Of a stretch of 64,000 nt of DNA, positions 1 to 30,011 are shown in pieces. Under the pieces are notes generated by a model. That model was given only the letters and a program-made list of their open reading frames with translations, had not been told where the DNA came from and searched no databases. The stretch is from Echinarachnius parma (taxonomy: Eukaryota; Echinodermata; Echinoidea; Clypeasteroida; Echinarachniidae): positions 1 through 64,000 of the forward strand of contig JBAMJV010009023.1 in NCBI GenBank assembly GCA_037951105.1, in the 5' to 3' direction. The position numbers and the translations under genes are program-made. Every line of letters begins with the position of its first letter. The first letter of the stretch is position 1.

Positions 1-1388
1 CCCAATTTATATTTATTAAAAAAAGGAATGGTGTGTAAATAAAATAAGTACGTGTCCCCATTGAATAATGTGCGTGCGCCCATCCCCCCCCCCCCCCCCC
101 CCATACCCAGACCAAGAGTAATACGCTGTCAGAAGCAGTATAGTAAATTCTAAAACCCTATTCAACCCAGCCCGTACGCAAAGTATAGTTTCTCATGAAT
201 TTTTAAATACAAATATCAGAACTATCGCAACCTCGCCGTCAAGTCCATGATCAATATTAAATTATTTTCCAATAAACTACTTTCAAATCTCCAGAAAGAC
301 AGCCAAAGATAAATTTTGCGTCATTTTAACAGTGAGATACACGTTCAAATTGTGACTGTAAGTTCATTGCATTGGCATTCGTGTGTGCAGCTGCATGCTG
401 CAAACAGTCCATGATTAGAACGTTGAAACGACGTAAAATACCATTTGTGTTTTCTTTCGAAAAATGCAAGTAGTCTATTCGAGGTAAAGGTAATTTAATA
501 TCAAACATGAACTTACCAACAATGATTCGGCGATCAAAATATCTTACAAGTTTTACGTGACATTATTTACGGACTCGATCTCTGTGTGTACGGCCAGCTG
601 TACGGTACCTTGTACATGTATACATGCAACATGTACGTTCCCGGTCCCGCCCTAGCTATTTAGCAATTCAACTTCAACTTGCCTTACGATGTTATTGTTG
701 TTATTTAGCTTTCAAAATCCACCACGTGGCGCGCGTGTGTTGTGTGATCACATCGCGGCATAGATTCAAATATTGCTTTCCCATAGTTCATAGACTTGTT
801 TGGGGCTTGTAATTTGTCTGATAATTTATAATAATATGTACATGAAGCAGATTAATAGCAGATTACCTACCTGACAGACTTACCTTAGACTTTTTGGTAC
901 GTGAGCGCCGTGGAGTTTTAATTATGCCAACATTCCCAAATCCCGATCGATGTAGTCATACTTGCACCATCACTTTCGTCTTGTCATGGTTTTATAGTCG
1001 TTTCAACACAATCATTATCAAGTTCACATACTCATTCATCACCAAGTCATACCAAGTAATCGTTTATTTTTCATTATTTATTATCAGTTGATTTTTTTGT
1101 ACATCATCACATACTAAAGAAAAATCATCTCCAAGTTATTATTTTAAATATGACTATCAAATTATCAGTAAAACTGGGGTAAAACTATCATAAAATAGCC
1201 GAGCCATCATTTGAAATACTAAAGTAAAATGGTAAGTATTAATGATTAAACATCACAATCAAAATCATCGCTAGTCGGCAGGGCAGTCGCACATGAAACT
1301 AAATCATACTCATACCAGGACCGTCAACAAATTAATTATTAAAAGAAGATGACTAAAACAACAGGGATAGACAAATTATGATAAAACA
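1..1388. other. Non-coding flank, no supported gene
   Basis: AT-rich sequence with a poly-C run near 86-102. A 60-codon minus-strand open frame at 326-508 has neither a recognisable motif nor convincing splice signals, so I do not call it. Otherwise nothing identifiable is seen. Confidence 0.5.
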
Positions 1389-1511
1389 TTAACTGCATTT
1401 TTTGTTCAAGCCCGAATGTCTGTAGAAGCTGAACGGTTTCCGATGATTTGAAGGAGCCTTGCAACAAAATGGATGTGGTACTCTTACTGACTCGGACCGT
1501 CTGTCATCTTC
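1389..1511 (-). CDS. Candidate terminal exon of an unidentified gene
   Basis: On the minus strand a good polypyrimidine tract and AG (just above 1511) are followed by exactly 41 codons in one open frame ending in TAA at 1389-1391. The encoded peptide begins EDDRRSESVR, contains PHPFCCKAP and ends HSGLNKKCS. Its mixed, basic, Cys-containing composition is unlike the AT-rich translation around it. No upstream exon could be found at higher coordinates, and no family is recognised. It may equally be chance; only the acceptor, frame and composition support it. Confidence 0.25.
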   Translation of the reverse strand, partial: EDDRRSESVRVPHPFCCKAPSNHRKPFSFYRHSGLNKKCS

Positions 1512-1964
1512 CTAAAAAGGAAAGAAAAAAAACATGTTATGATTATGTTGATAGTTATATTTTGAGGCCATTATTATGACAATGACATCAACGCACAACT
1601 GTCCCGAGTAAAGTTTATGTACTACTACTAGCTTCCCCCGAATTATACAGCTTGCTGGCGACTATATAGAAAAATCTAATGTTTTCATGTCCTTTTCTAC
1701 ATTGTATTTCACTGTCGGCCGACAGTAAAATACTGCATTTTAATGTAAAAGAGGACACAAAAACGATGGAATTGTCGGGAGTCTAGCTGGCGATCTAAAC
1801 CGCCCGTTTCAAACTGAAACGTTGCATGCACGCTCGCGGCGTCAGCTCCGACGACTGGGTCTTTTTTCTATCTGCATGCACGTGGGAATTGATCGAGTTA
1901 CTTGCTGTTTTACTACCCAAATGAGGTCAAAATTCGCTCCAAAAGATGGTCTAGTTTTGAGTTT

Positions 1965-2056
1965 TCGCGCTACGCGCGGGAGGGGGGCACATCCCCCCTC
2001 CCGGCCCTCCCCCCTGCGCACGCTTCGCGTGCGCGATCGGCGCTATCGCGCCGATA
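1965..2056. repeat. GC-rich hairpin cluster
   Basis: Three adjacent short perfect inverted repeats (around CGCGCTACGCGCG, GCGCACGCTTCGCGTGCGC and CGGCGCTATCGCGCCG) flank a G-run/C-run pair. The GC content is far above the surroundings. It looks like part of a dispersed repeat rather than a gene. Confidence 0.6.
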
Positions 2057-2059
2057 AGA

Positions 2060-4950
2060 GCTCCGCCAAGCGCAATTTTTCCGATCTATACATTTTTGAT
2101 TTTGCGCCAAGCGTAAATTTTGTTCTGGCGAGAAGGCTGTAACGTCCGAGCGAACGTCCGTATCATAAATAGTTGTCAAAAGGCTTCGAAAATGCCTGAT
2201 ATAAGTTTTTGGTTAGCTGCTTGCCAAATAAAATTGCTGTACCGGTGTCTACGTGCAGATAAGCAGACTCAGATTCGTAACTGGGTCTACTCTTGCCGGA
2301 CGTTCGTTTTCATCACGGACGTTCACGAAGATCAGTTTCGGCCCAAACCAAACATTGTATTTGATAGATAGTTTTCAAATAGGCAAAATACTGTGGCCCT
2401 ACTGTGAGTTCATTAGACTGACCCCAGCAATTGATGACTAGGATGCACTTCGCTGAGCAGTGATGATACAAGACGACAGAACGTCCGTGACGAAATCCAG
2501 TATAATTTCATACAAAAAAATGTTACTCCGCGAGCAGGAGTAGTTAGCCAACAATTTTTGTAGAATGTGTTCAGTGGGTTCAACCCTTAGTTTTGGCAAT
2601 AGTTTTTGTTTTGACAACTAAGTAGAATTCTGGTTGTATGAATTTTAATGTATGTTCACGGACGTTCACTTATTATGACCTTTCCTATTGAAATGTACCA
2701 TGACTCATGAGATCATATCAATGCCGCTCTACCGCCAATTCTTATGTGATACATGCTCAAGACATGTAAGATAGAAAATATAAACGTTAATGCCTTTAAA
2801 GTTGATTAATATTTTTTTATCAGGTTAAAAAAAAATCACAATTTTGTGGAAAATGCCAATTTATGCTATTTTTCACATTTGAGGTCCTGAGGCTGTGGCT
2901 GTGGCATGAAACCAAATGTTTGAAATGATATAAAACTATACATTTTTTGAAAGCCTTAATAATTCTCTTTAATATGAGACCCAAAACAGGTATATCAGAG
3001 TTAATGGTGAGACACAGCAAATGATAGAAGCGCTCAAGGTCTGGAAATGGCTAAAAGTGCACTTTTCAAAATCTGACCCATATGCATGCGCCGCGCCGGA
3101 TAGAACTCCCAAGCACAGCAGCTAGCAGCGGGTCGGGCTCGCTCGCTACCGGGCTACACTCCCGTAGCTAACTAGCTACACAATCGAATCACACTGCACG
3201 TTGTGCGGCACAATTACACTTGCAGTTGCACTCTCACAGACTCGGGCCAAGAAGTCACACACAAACTAGCAAACAGTGCTTATTCATCACTCAAAAAGCG
3301 ATCACTCAATATTCATTATGATATATATCGATAAAAACATATCTCCAATCTTCAAAGCTTTACTTACTTGGTCATTTTGCTGATTAAAATGTCTCTGTCC
3401 CTGACGTGACGAGATATACTTTTACAAGATTGTCGCACGATTTATCTAGTCTGATCTCCAGCCAGATAGGATAATCCGTGGAGTAATTTCATAATATTGA
3501 AATGAAGAAAAAAAGCATTCTGAACTTATTTCTCTATTCGTCTCATCAAGTGGATAACAAAAAATCTTCAAACACTGTCTTATACAATATTCCTGAAGAA
3601 ATTATGAAGTAAAATATTTCAATAATAACTTATAAGAATAGAAAATACATGTATTACTTTGCATGAAGACTATATAACGCGCGCTCGCCGCAGTACGCAC
3701 CCTCAAAATCAATTCGTCCTAAAGTTTTTCGCCTATCGTCAAAACGGGAGTTTGTTAAAATCGGATGACTCGCTGATAAGAGAGATTAATGCACCTAGAT
3801 AGGGTAAAGAAAAGAAATCAGACATAGAGATACAAAATGGCCTGAATTTCATCATGGAAATAAATGTTTTGCCAACAGAAAAAATGGACGGGACCGTTTG
3901 AAATCTCTGCATCGATTTCTTGTCTCCATATATCTCATGTATGTTTTTTTAATACGGGGGCAAGGTGCATGATGGCAGTGCCCCCCCCCCCCCCAACAAA
4001 AAAAATAAAATAAGTTGACCAAAACAAAAACATAAGGAGACAATACACAAAATCGAGAAACCCCAATGAAAACAAGCCCTTGCGGGTATATTCATTTGTA
4101 TTTAAATAGAAAACAGATTGAATGAATAGTAAATGGAATTGATAATAATGTGACGTACAGGAAAGGTGCAATGTCTCGAATAGGCCATAAATGCGAAGTG
4201 AAAAGGATTGATAAATGGTGCCCTATATGCATAGAGAAAACTTAAAACATTATTACACAAAATTCAACGAGATATGATATTTTGGGCTTACCTGTTTATA
4301 TAATTATGTCTCAAAATTATCTGGAGATTGCCAGTCTTGTGCATGATTAATAAAACTTAATCAAATTTTAAAACTGGTTGATAGTTCCGATATACTGTAT
4401 TGAAACGACAATTGTACAGAATTGGTGAACACAATTTGTATTTATAAGATATATTGCAAAATTCTATACAAAATAATTGCAAGTGGTCAAACTGGTCATT
4501 CATATAGGACTCTTGACAGAGATAAGGATTTTTTAAAATCATTATTCTTGTATGTCATTTTTGTAAATGTAATTTGTAAAAAGTTACTGAGAATTTGATT
4601 TTGATCATATGTTTATTCTAATTAACTGAGCCTACTGAATGAGTGCTTTATTTTAATGTTTTATTGATGATTATGAATTGTTTTTATATAATAATTGGTT
4701 GCAATTATTGCATAAAACTGAAACCTGACATTGATTCCACTGATCACGGGGCCTACGCTCGGCTTGCATACATGCACGTCCGTACTCTCGTAACCGAACT
4801 ACTTGTCTGCACGATGTATATACTGTGCCGGTTTGTGGAATATATTTATGATAATATGATTGATAATTAAATATTTTGAGTTTAAAAAAAAAACGCATAA
4901 CACTGTGAGGGTTGAGATAAGAGTGGAGTCAGTCACCACTAAACCATATA
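2060..4950. other. AT-rich non-coding stretch
   Basis: No exon with both a coherent frame and splice sites was found on either strand. The short open frames here translate to low-information sequence. A poly-C run lies at 3980-3994. Confidence 0.5.
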
Positions 4951-4959
4951 GTCATATAC

Positions 4960-5141
4960 GGGGGGGGGGGGGGGGGGGGGGGGGGGTGGAGGGGTGTTAT
5001 ATATACACGACCGATTGTTGCCCGAGACCTTTCTGATTTTTTTTTTGGGTGGGGGGGCAGAGGGGGGCGTACGCACCCAACGCACCCCCCCCCCCCCCCC
5101 CAACGGCTACGGGCGTGTGGATGGTTGGCAAACAAACATGT

Positions 5142-5205
<64 letters not shown>

Positions 5206-5286
5206 ATATCTATATATCTATCTATCTATCTATCTATATATCTATCTATCTATATATCTATATATCTATCTATCTATCTATATATA

Positions 5287-5320
<34 letters not shown>

Positions 5321-5404
5321 GCTAGCTATCTATAGATATCTATATATCTATCTATGTAGCTATTATATATCTATCTATCTATCTAGCTAGCTAGCTATCT
5401 ATCT
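4960..5404. repeat. Poly-G/poly-C runs and (TCTA)n microsatellite
   Basis: A G-run near 4960-4986, a G/C-rich stretch to 5101, then a long tetranucleotide tract of TCTA units with TATA interruptions from about 5142 to 5404. The YLSI-type open frames across it are simple-repeat translations. A second shorter TCTA/TTTC tract lies at 5596-5684. Confidence 0.9.
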
Positions 5405-5570
5405 GGGTAGGAAATTTACGGGGGCTGAGGGCAATTTTGCCCCCTTATTTTCAAAATAGCCCCCTTAATTCAGTAGGTAGCCCCTAAGATTGCCATATAG
5501 GTATTATGTTAAACAATTTTTGAAAAATGATTGAAAAAGTAGCCCCCTAAAATAGAAAATTAATTCCTGC
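5405..5570 (+). mobile_element. MITE-like repeat, copy 1 ('gggggctgagggc' family)
   Basis: A stretch rich in AGCCCCCT/AGGGGGCT blocks. It matches, in the opposite orientation, 61200-61371 in the window, including the shared words GGTAGGAAAT at one edge and CAGTAGGTAGCCCCTAA inside. Two dispersed inverted copies in 64 kb indicate a repeat family. Confidence 0.6.
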
Positions 5571-5760
5571 ATTGAGTATTCTATCATCTATCTCTTTATA
5601 TCTATATATCTATCTATCTATCTTTCTATCTATCTATCTATCTATATATCTCATCTATCTATCTATCTTTCTTTCTTTCTGAGAGTCGTATGTTAATTAG
5701 CCTATAGCTTTCAATCTTAGCAGGATCTTCGTCAGGGCAAATAAAAGCTAGACAACATTA

Positions 5761-5947
5761 TACAGTTGTTAACTGGTGGTGGAAGGAAAAGCACGGAATG
5801 TTCCACGAGGGATTTTAAGTGCTATTGAGGAAAGAGTAAATAAGTTCCGAGACGTAGTCGCCGGGACTTATTTTCTTCACGAAATAGCATTTTAAATCCC
5901 GAGGGGAACATTCCATGATTTTCCAGACAGCAAAGTTAACAACTGTT
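5761..5947. repeat. Foldback repeat
   Basis: Imperfect palindrome of about 190 bp. The left arm (ACAGTTGTTAACT ... GGAATGTTCC ... GATTTTAAGTGCTATT) is matched in reverse by AATAGCATTTTAAATC ... GGAACATTCC ... AGTTAACAACTGT on the right. No coding content. Confidence 0.65.
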
Positions 5948-6464
5948 TTATCATCTGACTCAATCCGGGGGCTTAAATAATTATACACATTCATGCACGC
6001 GCATTGAAATTGAAATCAGTAAAAAACAACATACATTTTTGGGGTTCTCATTGTGACGTCATAATACAATCTCTTCTGCATGCAGCGTGCGACATGCGGT
6101 TAACACTGCTTTTTGCCATGTAGCAGTTACAAATGTTACATGGCAGCTGATGCACTGTATTTTACTAAGTCAGGTGATAAAATAATATACATGCAAGCTA
6201 CCAACACGACACAAATATAGACACATGTATAGATATTGGGGGGGGGGGGGGGGGGGGGGGGGAGGAGGAGGTGGAGACACATTATACAAATGATGCACAA
6301 TGCAGGAATGAGTGGATCGGTAAGAATTGGATGCACGAGTTTAGCGAGTGGGTTTTTAGACCATTCCAAGATATACATTTTTTAAAATTAATTTCATTTA
6401 TTTATTTATTTTTTTTTTTTTAATGATATTACATTTTTTAATATAAATTTAAATTTTTTTTTCG

Positions 6465-6720
6465 ATCCATGCCTGTGCAGCATTTGTTTTATAAAATGAG
6501 CGCAAAAACTGTGAAGTTCCTTAGCATCGTGTGCACCTTCGAGGTTGCCTGTCTGGAATGCTCCCCAGGGAGTGGAATAAACGTGCACTAATTTGTGTGC
6601 TGGATTAATTTGAAGTATGCATCCAATAACCGGGGTAATAATATAATATAATTGTAAAGCGCTTATAGATGATTATCAATCATATTAGGCGCTATATAAA
6701 TCGAAAATATTATTATCATT
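6465..6720 (-). mobile_element. SINE-like repeat with 'TATATAGCGC' motif, copy 1
   Basis: Read on the minus strand it shares TTATATAGCGC, ATTACCCCGG, AATCCAGCACACAAA and a CTCCCTGGGGAGCATTCCAG block with 29110-29360 on the plus strand, over about 210 bp with many substitutions. Two dispersed copies define a repeat family. Confidence 0.7.
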
Positions 6721-7929
6721 ATTATTAATGTTATTTCCATGTTTGTAAATATTGTTGCAAAATGAAACTGCAATTCAGCTTGTAGCTGTGAATGTGACAT
6801 TTTGTTGAATAAATACCATTATTATAAAATCAAACTAAAGTGAGCCATGCATCAGTAAAAACTTTTGCACGCTAATTTACCAATCAGAATGCAGGGATTC
6901 TTCTACCCATTTTATAAAACAATGAAAGCAACTGTGAGTGGGTGAGAGTCAGAACTGTTTGACCGATCAAATATCTAGCTACTAGATCTCTTTTATTTTC
7001 TTTCTCTAATTGTATCTTTCTTTCTTTTTCCCCGACAGTGCAGTCACTTGAAAACGAACAATGTATTTGTATGTCTAGTGAATAATTGAAGGCCGAGCTG
7101 AAGGTGTCCACGCATTCGAATCGTCTAAAACTCGACAAAATGTACAGGTACAATAATCATGTGATATCTCGATTAACACACACAGTATTACAGCAGTCAC
7201 TGTATACTGCACTGAATATAGGGGCGACTTTTGGGCCATCTAATTTGCACTGACTTGCATGTTGTGGATCTCGCTGAGCTAGCTGAGCTGAGTTGGAGTT
7301 GTGGATGGTTTAGCCGATTTATAACCTGATGTTCAATATTTCATGGATGCAAATTCTGCCGATTCTTAGGATATGATCATTTGACCCCTGTGTTGCCCGT
7401 GGGAAGAAAAAGAACAATTCAGAACCGGTGAATATCGAGTGACCAAGCAAGGCAAATTAATTAATTCATCATTCGTTTATTTTAAATTTCATTGTCACTC
7501 AATGTCATTGATCTGTCATAAAAGAAAGAAAGAAAAAATGTATTGAATCTTCAAATGCATGATCATGATGAATGATTAATTCATGTCATTGTTTGTCCAC
7601 TTTTTATAAATATCATTCTTAATTTATATTATTATTGATTTTAAACTTTTAAAAGACTTTAATTTTAAACATCTTATTCTTAATTCAATTAAATAATAGT
7701 TTAATAAATTAAATACAAATAAAATTGTTTAACAATTTTAATGTTAACGATACTATTTCATTTGATCAGATAATCTGATCTTTCAGTTTCAGATTCACAT
7801 TCACTATCTAGTAATTTAATAGTATCTTGGTGATTTGTGTTATATATTTGGCGTCACAGTAACTGTAAGTTGTAACTGTAACTGTAAGAAGAACAACATC
7901 GATCAGCAGTGCTCAGCATTCTCTAACTA

Positions 7930-8180
7930 GTCTAAGCCTAAAAAGCTAAGGCAAGCCGGCAAAGCATGCCCACAACTTGGCATGCATGACAAAAAGAACA
8001 GAGAGTGCTGACTGCCGAGACGTGACTCGGTGAGAGTGAGACAAGAGACCAGAGACTAAGCAATTTGTAAAGAGCCTCCGTTCTTTGTCTTTGAGAAATT
8101 AAGACTAAGACTCACATGACTTAGTAAGAGTCATGCATGCCAAGTCGCGTCGTGGGCCACTTTGGACTTTGGTAGAGAAT
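7930..8180. mobile_element. Foldback MITE ('AACTTGGCATGCATGA' family), copy 1
   Basis: Imperfect terminal inverted repeats: a left end with GCATGCCCACAACTTGGC and a right end with GCATGCCAAGTCGCG ... AGAGAATGCCC. Related ends recur around 45907-47178 and 63017-63282. It lies just upstream of the V-ATPase start-codon exon, so the 5' leader or promoter may run through it. Confidence 0.6.
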
Positions 8181-8277
8181 GCCCAACGATCCAGAGGTGT
8201 TATTGGAGAACTGGTGTAATCAAGCTTATAATTTCTAATCCTCTATGTTCTTTCTTTTATTTTACTTCAACTTTTAG

Positions 8278-8343
8278 GACAAGGAAAAGGAGGTTTTTTA
8301 AAACTAAAAGTATCGAATCCAGAAACACAACTTGCAATCCAGC
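8278..8343 (+). promoter_or_regulatory. 5' leader of V-ATPase A start-codon exon
   Basis: A clear acceptor (pyrimidine-rich tract ending CTTTTAG at 8271-8277) precedes the first coding exon. The 66 nt before the ATG are therefore probably 5'UTR spliced to an upstream non-coding exon that I cannot place. The ATG context is AGCATGG. Confidence 0.6.
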
Positions 8344-24885
<16,542 letters not shown>

Positions 24886-25207
24886 AAATATATATCCCAT
24901 CATATAGCAATTACAAACATATAGCTGTATCGTTTGTGTAGTCCCATGCCTAGCATTTGGAATTGGTGTTGGAGGTGGTTTGGTCAATTGACTCTTTATA
25001 TGTCAGGGTGCTCCACTTTATATAACAGTAAGGTGGAAATACAATTTATGTGACCTGTTACATCAAAATGCTTATCCAGTTGCAATATGTAAATTGTCTG
25101 ATTTTGGGTATATCTGAATTCTTTGAAATCTCAGCATGAAAGTAATATATAGTTTGTTATAGTTCTGTAATGACAACCAAATACAAACAAAAAGTATCAC
25201 ATCTATC

Positions 25208-25213
25208 AATAAA
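25208..25213 (+). terminator. Candidate polyadenylation signal for ATP6V1A
   Basis: First canonical AATAAA after the stop codon, about 320 nt downstream. Later hexamers exist, so this is only a candidate. Confidence 0.3.
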
Positions 25214-25327
25214 ATTGACTAACTCAAATGTATTTTCCGCTGTCACAGTTATAATTGCAACATTATTAGAGTTTTGTTGCTACAGGTCAAATAAGCTGTA
25301 TTAGCCCTATAAGAGTTGGTACAAAGT

Positions 25328-25490
25328 ACAGTCAAACCTGTGTATAGTGACCACCTAGGGGAAAGCAATAATAGTGGCCACGATAGACAGGTACCCTAAC
25401 ACTGTTTTCCTCTGCAGGGGATCACTTTGGTGGCCACTGTAGGCAGGTCAGCTGCTATACACAGGTGGCCACTAAGACAGGTTTGACTGT
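25328..25490. mobile_element. MITE 'ACAGTCAAACCTG', copy 1
   Basis: Terminal inverted repeats ACAGTCAAACCTGTGTATAG and CAGGTTTGACTGT. The interior has repeated GTGGCCACT and AGACAGGT words and GCAGGGGATCACTTTGGTGG. A sister copy is at 52137-52323, with fragments at 43012-43068 and 43163-43196. Confidence 0.85.
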
Positions 25491-28400
25491 ATGTATAATA
25501 GTACTGTACATGTATAATGACTTCCACCAGTTTAGTGTCCTGTATACTGAGAATTTGTGTTTTCAAATTGTGCAATGGGCCAAATTAGAATTGGCCAGTT
25601 TGAGGCAAACTTTCGTATTATGTTCAACATTTTCAGTATTTTATGCCTCTTGTGATGTTTTTTTGTGCTCCCATTATGATGATATACAGGATTTATTACT
25701 TTATATGTGTTAGGATTATATTAACATTTCATTGCTTCATTTTAAGAACCTGCTTGTATATTTGGCAGCTTTCAATGGTATATATATGTGACAAGAACTT
25801 CTTAATAAACCATAGTTCTTATGAGAAATATGTGAGAACATACTATGATAGTGATTTTTCATGAAAAAGGGAATACAAATTAAAAGTTTATACAATTTTG
25901 ACAGATGTTGATTATGGTAATCTAAGAATATAATCAAGCTTTCATTGTGTGTTTGTGTTAATGATAATGCATTCCAGTAATGTGATAAATAATAAAAATG
26001 AGCAGTACTTTTGTGATGGAAGATTAATTCTTGTCTGTAAGCACACAATAACGTTTGGATATTAGATAATCATTGATATGTTGCATTTTTAGAGTTGTTT
26101 TGCATTTGTATTATTAGAGTTGAAAGACCACATCGGCGCTCTACAACACTACTCAAAGATAATAATGACTATGTAAGCAGAATGTGTGTTAGCATGTTTT
26201 ACTTATCATTTTCTTTGTGATTGCAACAAATAAAAAACCATTACAAAATAATAATGTATCCCCGGTGCAGCTCAGAGTTTGTAAATGAGGAATTTGTTTT
26301 AACCATTTATTTGTCAGTTTTAAGAACAGAGGGATGATACAACCTTTTATGTTCAAGTAAAGTACTTCTGATGGTTGAGATCCACATGAGAAAGATTTTA
26401 CAAGAAAGAGAAGAAAAGAGATAAAAAAAACAAATAATGATACAATTCAATATGGCAATGCAAGGGAATAAGCTTGGATGTATTACAATTATAAGACAGT
26501 TGGTTAATGAAGAACGCAATAAACAATTGATTACGCTTTTCCCATGAATTACTTTGCATTTATGAATATCAAAAGAAAAATATTCAAGTTTCTATGACAG
26601 TTTCTACTTTCTACTCATGACTCTAATGTCATGCATGTTTTGTTTTCCATTGGTCTCTAGGAGTAATTAATTGATATGGCTTTTCCGATGAGTTACTTTT
26701 GATATTTAAAAATAAAAAGCGGTTTCTACTCGTGATTAAATTTAACTCATGTTCTGTTTTCCTCTAGGAATAACTTGAGTAGTTCAGTAAACTCACTTTA
26801 AAACAATGTATATTGTAAATGTATATCCTCATTGATTTAATTGTTTCCTTGTTTTGATTACATTACATTTTAACAAGGAAGTAATATGCTAGAAGAAGAC
26901 GACTAATTTGTTAATTGCATTTAAATCTATTTTTACATTATATTCCCAATCGATATCTAATATCCAATTTTATCATACCAATATTAATTTCATGGCCCTT
27001 AATGTTTGTGTTGCTATGTCAGAGAAATCCCATAGATCGGTAACTACTTTGGACATTTAAAACTCCTGAAATGCAAATTTAGTGTAAGATAGTCTATATG
27101 GTTGGTTATTTAATTATCCAATCTTATACAAATTTTGTTTCACTGCCCTTAATTTTTTGGTTGCTATGTCTGAGAAATAACTACAATAGATCATAAGCTA
27201 CATTGGACATGAAAAACCTTTTAAAGATGCGAATGTGGTGTAAGATAGTATAATCTAACGACTGGTAAAATGAGATTAGTAATCGTGGTTATTGACTATT
27301 ATGCTTGCTATCATGCATTGACCATGTTGTTACTAGAATGAATGTATAAATATATCATGACTCATGAGGCATTTAGGTACTGAGATTTTTCCCAAAGGAA
27401 CCAAAGATTGACTTGCATTAAATGTAAGATGCAAATGGTCGGATATAGGACGTATTTGTTAAGATTTTAATGAGGTTTGTTTCACAGTTCAAGTTCAACT
27501 TAAAGTAACACAGATGCAAAATATATTCTGTGAAAAAATATAATAAATAACGTATTTATGATATCAAAATATAAATTTCTTCCCCTTCTCCATTACTAAA
27601 AGTAAGTACAGTGTAGTAACTCTAGGAAAATGTCAGAAGCTCTCAACTCGCAGTTTTGAGGTACATGTATGTAATAAGTTAGTGCTATTTTGTCCTTCAG
27701 TAATGAGTTTCTTTTAGTTTTAATGACGATCAGAATAGACAAAAAGTTTAACACTTATTACTGGTATTATTTTGGACAGAGATACATTCCTCAGGTTTGG
27801 TATAATTGTTATGCTTACTAAAATGAAACATACAAATAATGTTAACCTATGCACCCATCTATTGTTTGAATTTGTGTTTCAAGTTTCAACTCCAATCAGT
27901 TCAAAACTAAAAGCAGTGGGCGTAGCCCTTTGCCAGATATAAATGTAGTTTCTGTCCAGATTTTTGTTGTATTGTAACTTAGAAAGTATATATATATATA
28001 TACGATACTTATAAGTATGTTGTTTTTAAATCATATTAACAGTTGTGTTCAGTTGTTGCTCGTACAAGTATCGCTTATATGTGTTGGTAATGATTGGTTT
28101 GGTAGATACTGTATACATGGATTATGGTTAGTTATGGACGGTTTATTGTTAGAGAAATGACGTTATTGTATAATATGATTGGAGATTTGTGGACATTACA
28201 TTACATTAGGGAGTAAAGCGGGATAATAATGCCCAGAGTGCAGGGATGGGGACATAATTAACTATTATTTTTAGAAAGGTGTATAATTATGTCATTGTAG
28301 TTCCAATATAATTCGAACGAGATGTGTGTTTTTTTTTATTGAACATGATTTCTTGTGATGTCAATTGAATTGAATAAAACATGTATATGGGATGTGACGA

Positions 28401-29078
28401 TTGTGTCACTAAAATGTTGACCCTTTGTGATAACGAATCTATGGAATAAATATATAACTATATTATATGTACATGAAATTTGTCTTAAAATTAGTTAAAT
28501 TATTGCTGGATGTTTTTGCGTGTGTTTGTATCTGTAGATGTGTGTTTGTCTGTTGTACATGTATTTGACAATTGAATTGTTAAAAAGAGATCTGTTGATT
28601 GAATGTTGTTGTATTTAAAAAAAATTGTATGCATGGGAGAGAGCTACAATCCATAAAGTAGTAAATGTGAATGTTTTCAGATGTTTGTTTGTGCGTGTTT
28701 ATTTGTGTAATTGCGATTATGTACATCATACATAATATTTGTCTCTGCACACACACAAAACAAACAAGGACTTTCATACATATATTTTGTATTTCACAAT
28801 ATTTAATTTTTCAAAACATCCAAATATCGCCAATGTGAATTGGTCTGCTTGGTACACTATCGAGACATAATTATGGTCACAAAACTTAATACGAGGTCTC
28901 GTAAAAAACAGTTTTTTATTGTTTAAAACAAAAGTAGTACAAAATCTTAAATTTGATGTTTGCATATGAAACACACCAAAAGAAGTGGAAACATACTGGG
29001 TATTTTCTGTTTTGTAAACCCAAGTTTTGTATCTAATATGTCAACAGCCAATGAGCATGGATCACTGCTATTACCATG

Positions 29079-29117
29079 ATAATAATAATAATAGTAATAA
29101 TAATAATAATAATAATG
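29079..29117 (+). repeat. (AAT)n microsatellite
   Basis: About twelve AAT/AGT units. It adjoins the SINE-like copy that follows, as in the other copy of that family, where an ATT tract lies at the same end. Confidence 0.85.
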
Positions 29118-29360
29118 GTGGCTACTTATATAGCGCACGTTCCGTCTTTCGACGCTCGCGGCGCATCACTATTACCCCGGTCAACGGATACATACTACAC
29201 TCAATCCAGCACACAAAGTGCACACTTTCCACTCCCTGGGGAGCATTCCAGCTAGGCAACCTCGCAGGTGCACACAGTGCTAAGTAACTCCTTTCCATCC
29301 TTCCGGGTACCCATTTATACACCTGGGTCGAGAGCAGCAAATGTGGATAAATTTTCTTGC
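29110..29360 (+). mobile_element. SINE-like repeat with 'TATATAGCGC' motif, copy 2
   Basis: Contains TTATATAGCGCACGTTCCGT, ATTACCCCGG, AATCCAGCACACAAAGTGCA, CTCCCTGGGGAGCATTCCAG and a final TTTATACACCTGGGTCGAGA. It is the longer copy of the family seen inverted at 6465-6720. Confidence 0.75.
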
Positions 29361-29788
29361 TGAAGGAAAATCGCGATGGGCATACCTTGGATACAATTTA
29401 TTATTGGAACACATTGGAACACTTTTTTTTTTTGTACAGGACCCTGGAATAACAACAGTACACAGTTGTCCATATGTTACAGCTTCTTTGATAGCCTTAT
29501 AATTATATCTGTTTTTTTTTTTGTTTTTTTTTTTTTGGGGGGGGAGGGGGGGGGGGGGGGTGGAGTTGGGGGACCTAATATATGTCGTTATTATCTTTGT
29601 TCTAAAAATGTTACTCTTATGTTTGGTACTGTTATTCTCAAATTATTGGGGGACACATGCCCCCCAGCCCTGCCGACACCCCCGTATCTACCGTGATAAA
29701 ATCAATAAGATAATCGATAAACTGGCTTATATCATGTCAGCAGCTGTATAAAGGTGGCTTGAGCCACCTGTGTGATGAAGCTTAATTA

Positions 29789-30011
29789 TAAAAGGCGCTA
29801 AATCCACTTTTTTCTACTTTCAAGAAACGTGGTTTCTTAGCTCAACTTTGTACACCTGTTTATTGGAATATGAAAATGGAACGTTCCATACTGTGATCCT
29901 AACATTTTGATTTGTTGAAAGCTACGTGGCTCATTAATGTAGGCCTACTGTACTGTTATCTTTAACTCCTTTGACTATTTTGTATTGAAAGTGGATTTAG
30001 CGCCTTTTAGA
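29789..30011. mobile_element. MITE 'AAAGGCGCTAAATCCACTT', copy 1
   Basis: Left end AAAAGGCGCTAAATCCACTT, right end AAGTGGATTTAGCGCCTTTT. About 220 bp. A second copy is at 34457-34813. Confidence 0.85.

Larger units (their letters stand above)
24886..28950. other. V-ATPase 3' flank/3'UTR and intergenic sequence
   Basis: AT-rich, no second gene seen. Possible polyadenylation signals (AATAAA) are at 25208-25213 and later, near 28372. The transcript end cannot be fixed from sequence. The MITE at 25328-25490 is the only repeat recognised. Confidence 0.5.

Noticed and set aside
4994-5335. Long YLSI-rich open frames
   Set aside because: Translation of a TCTA microsatellite in three frames.
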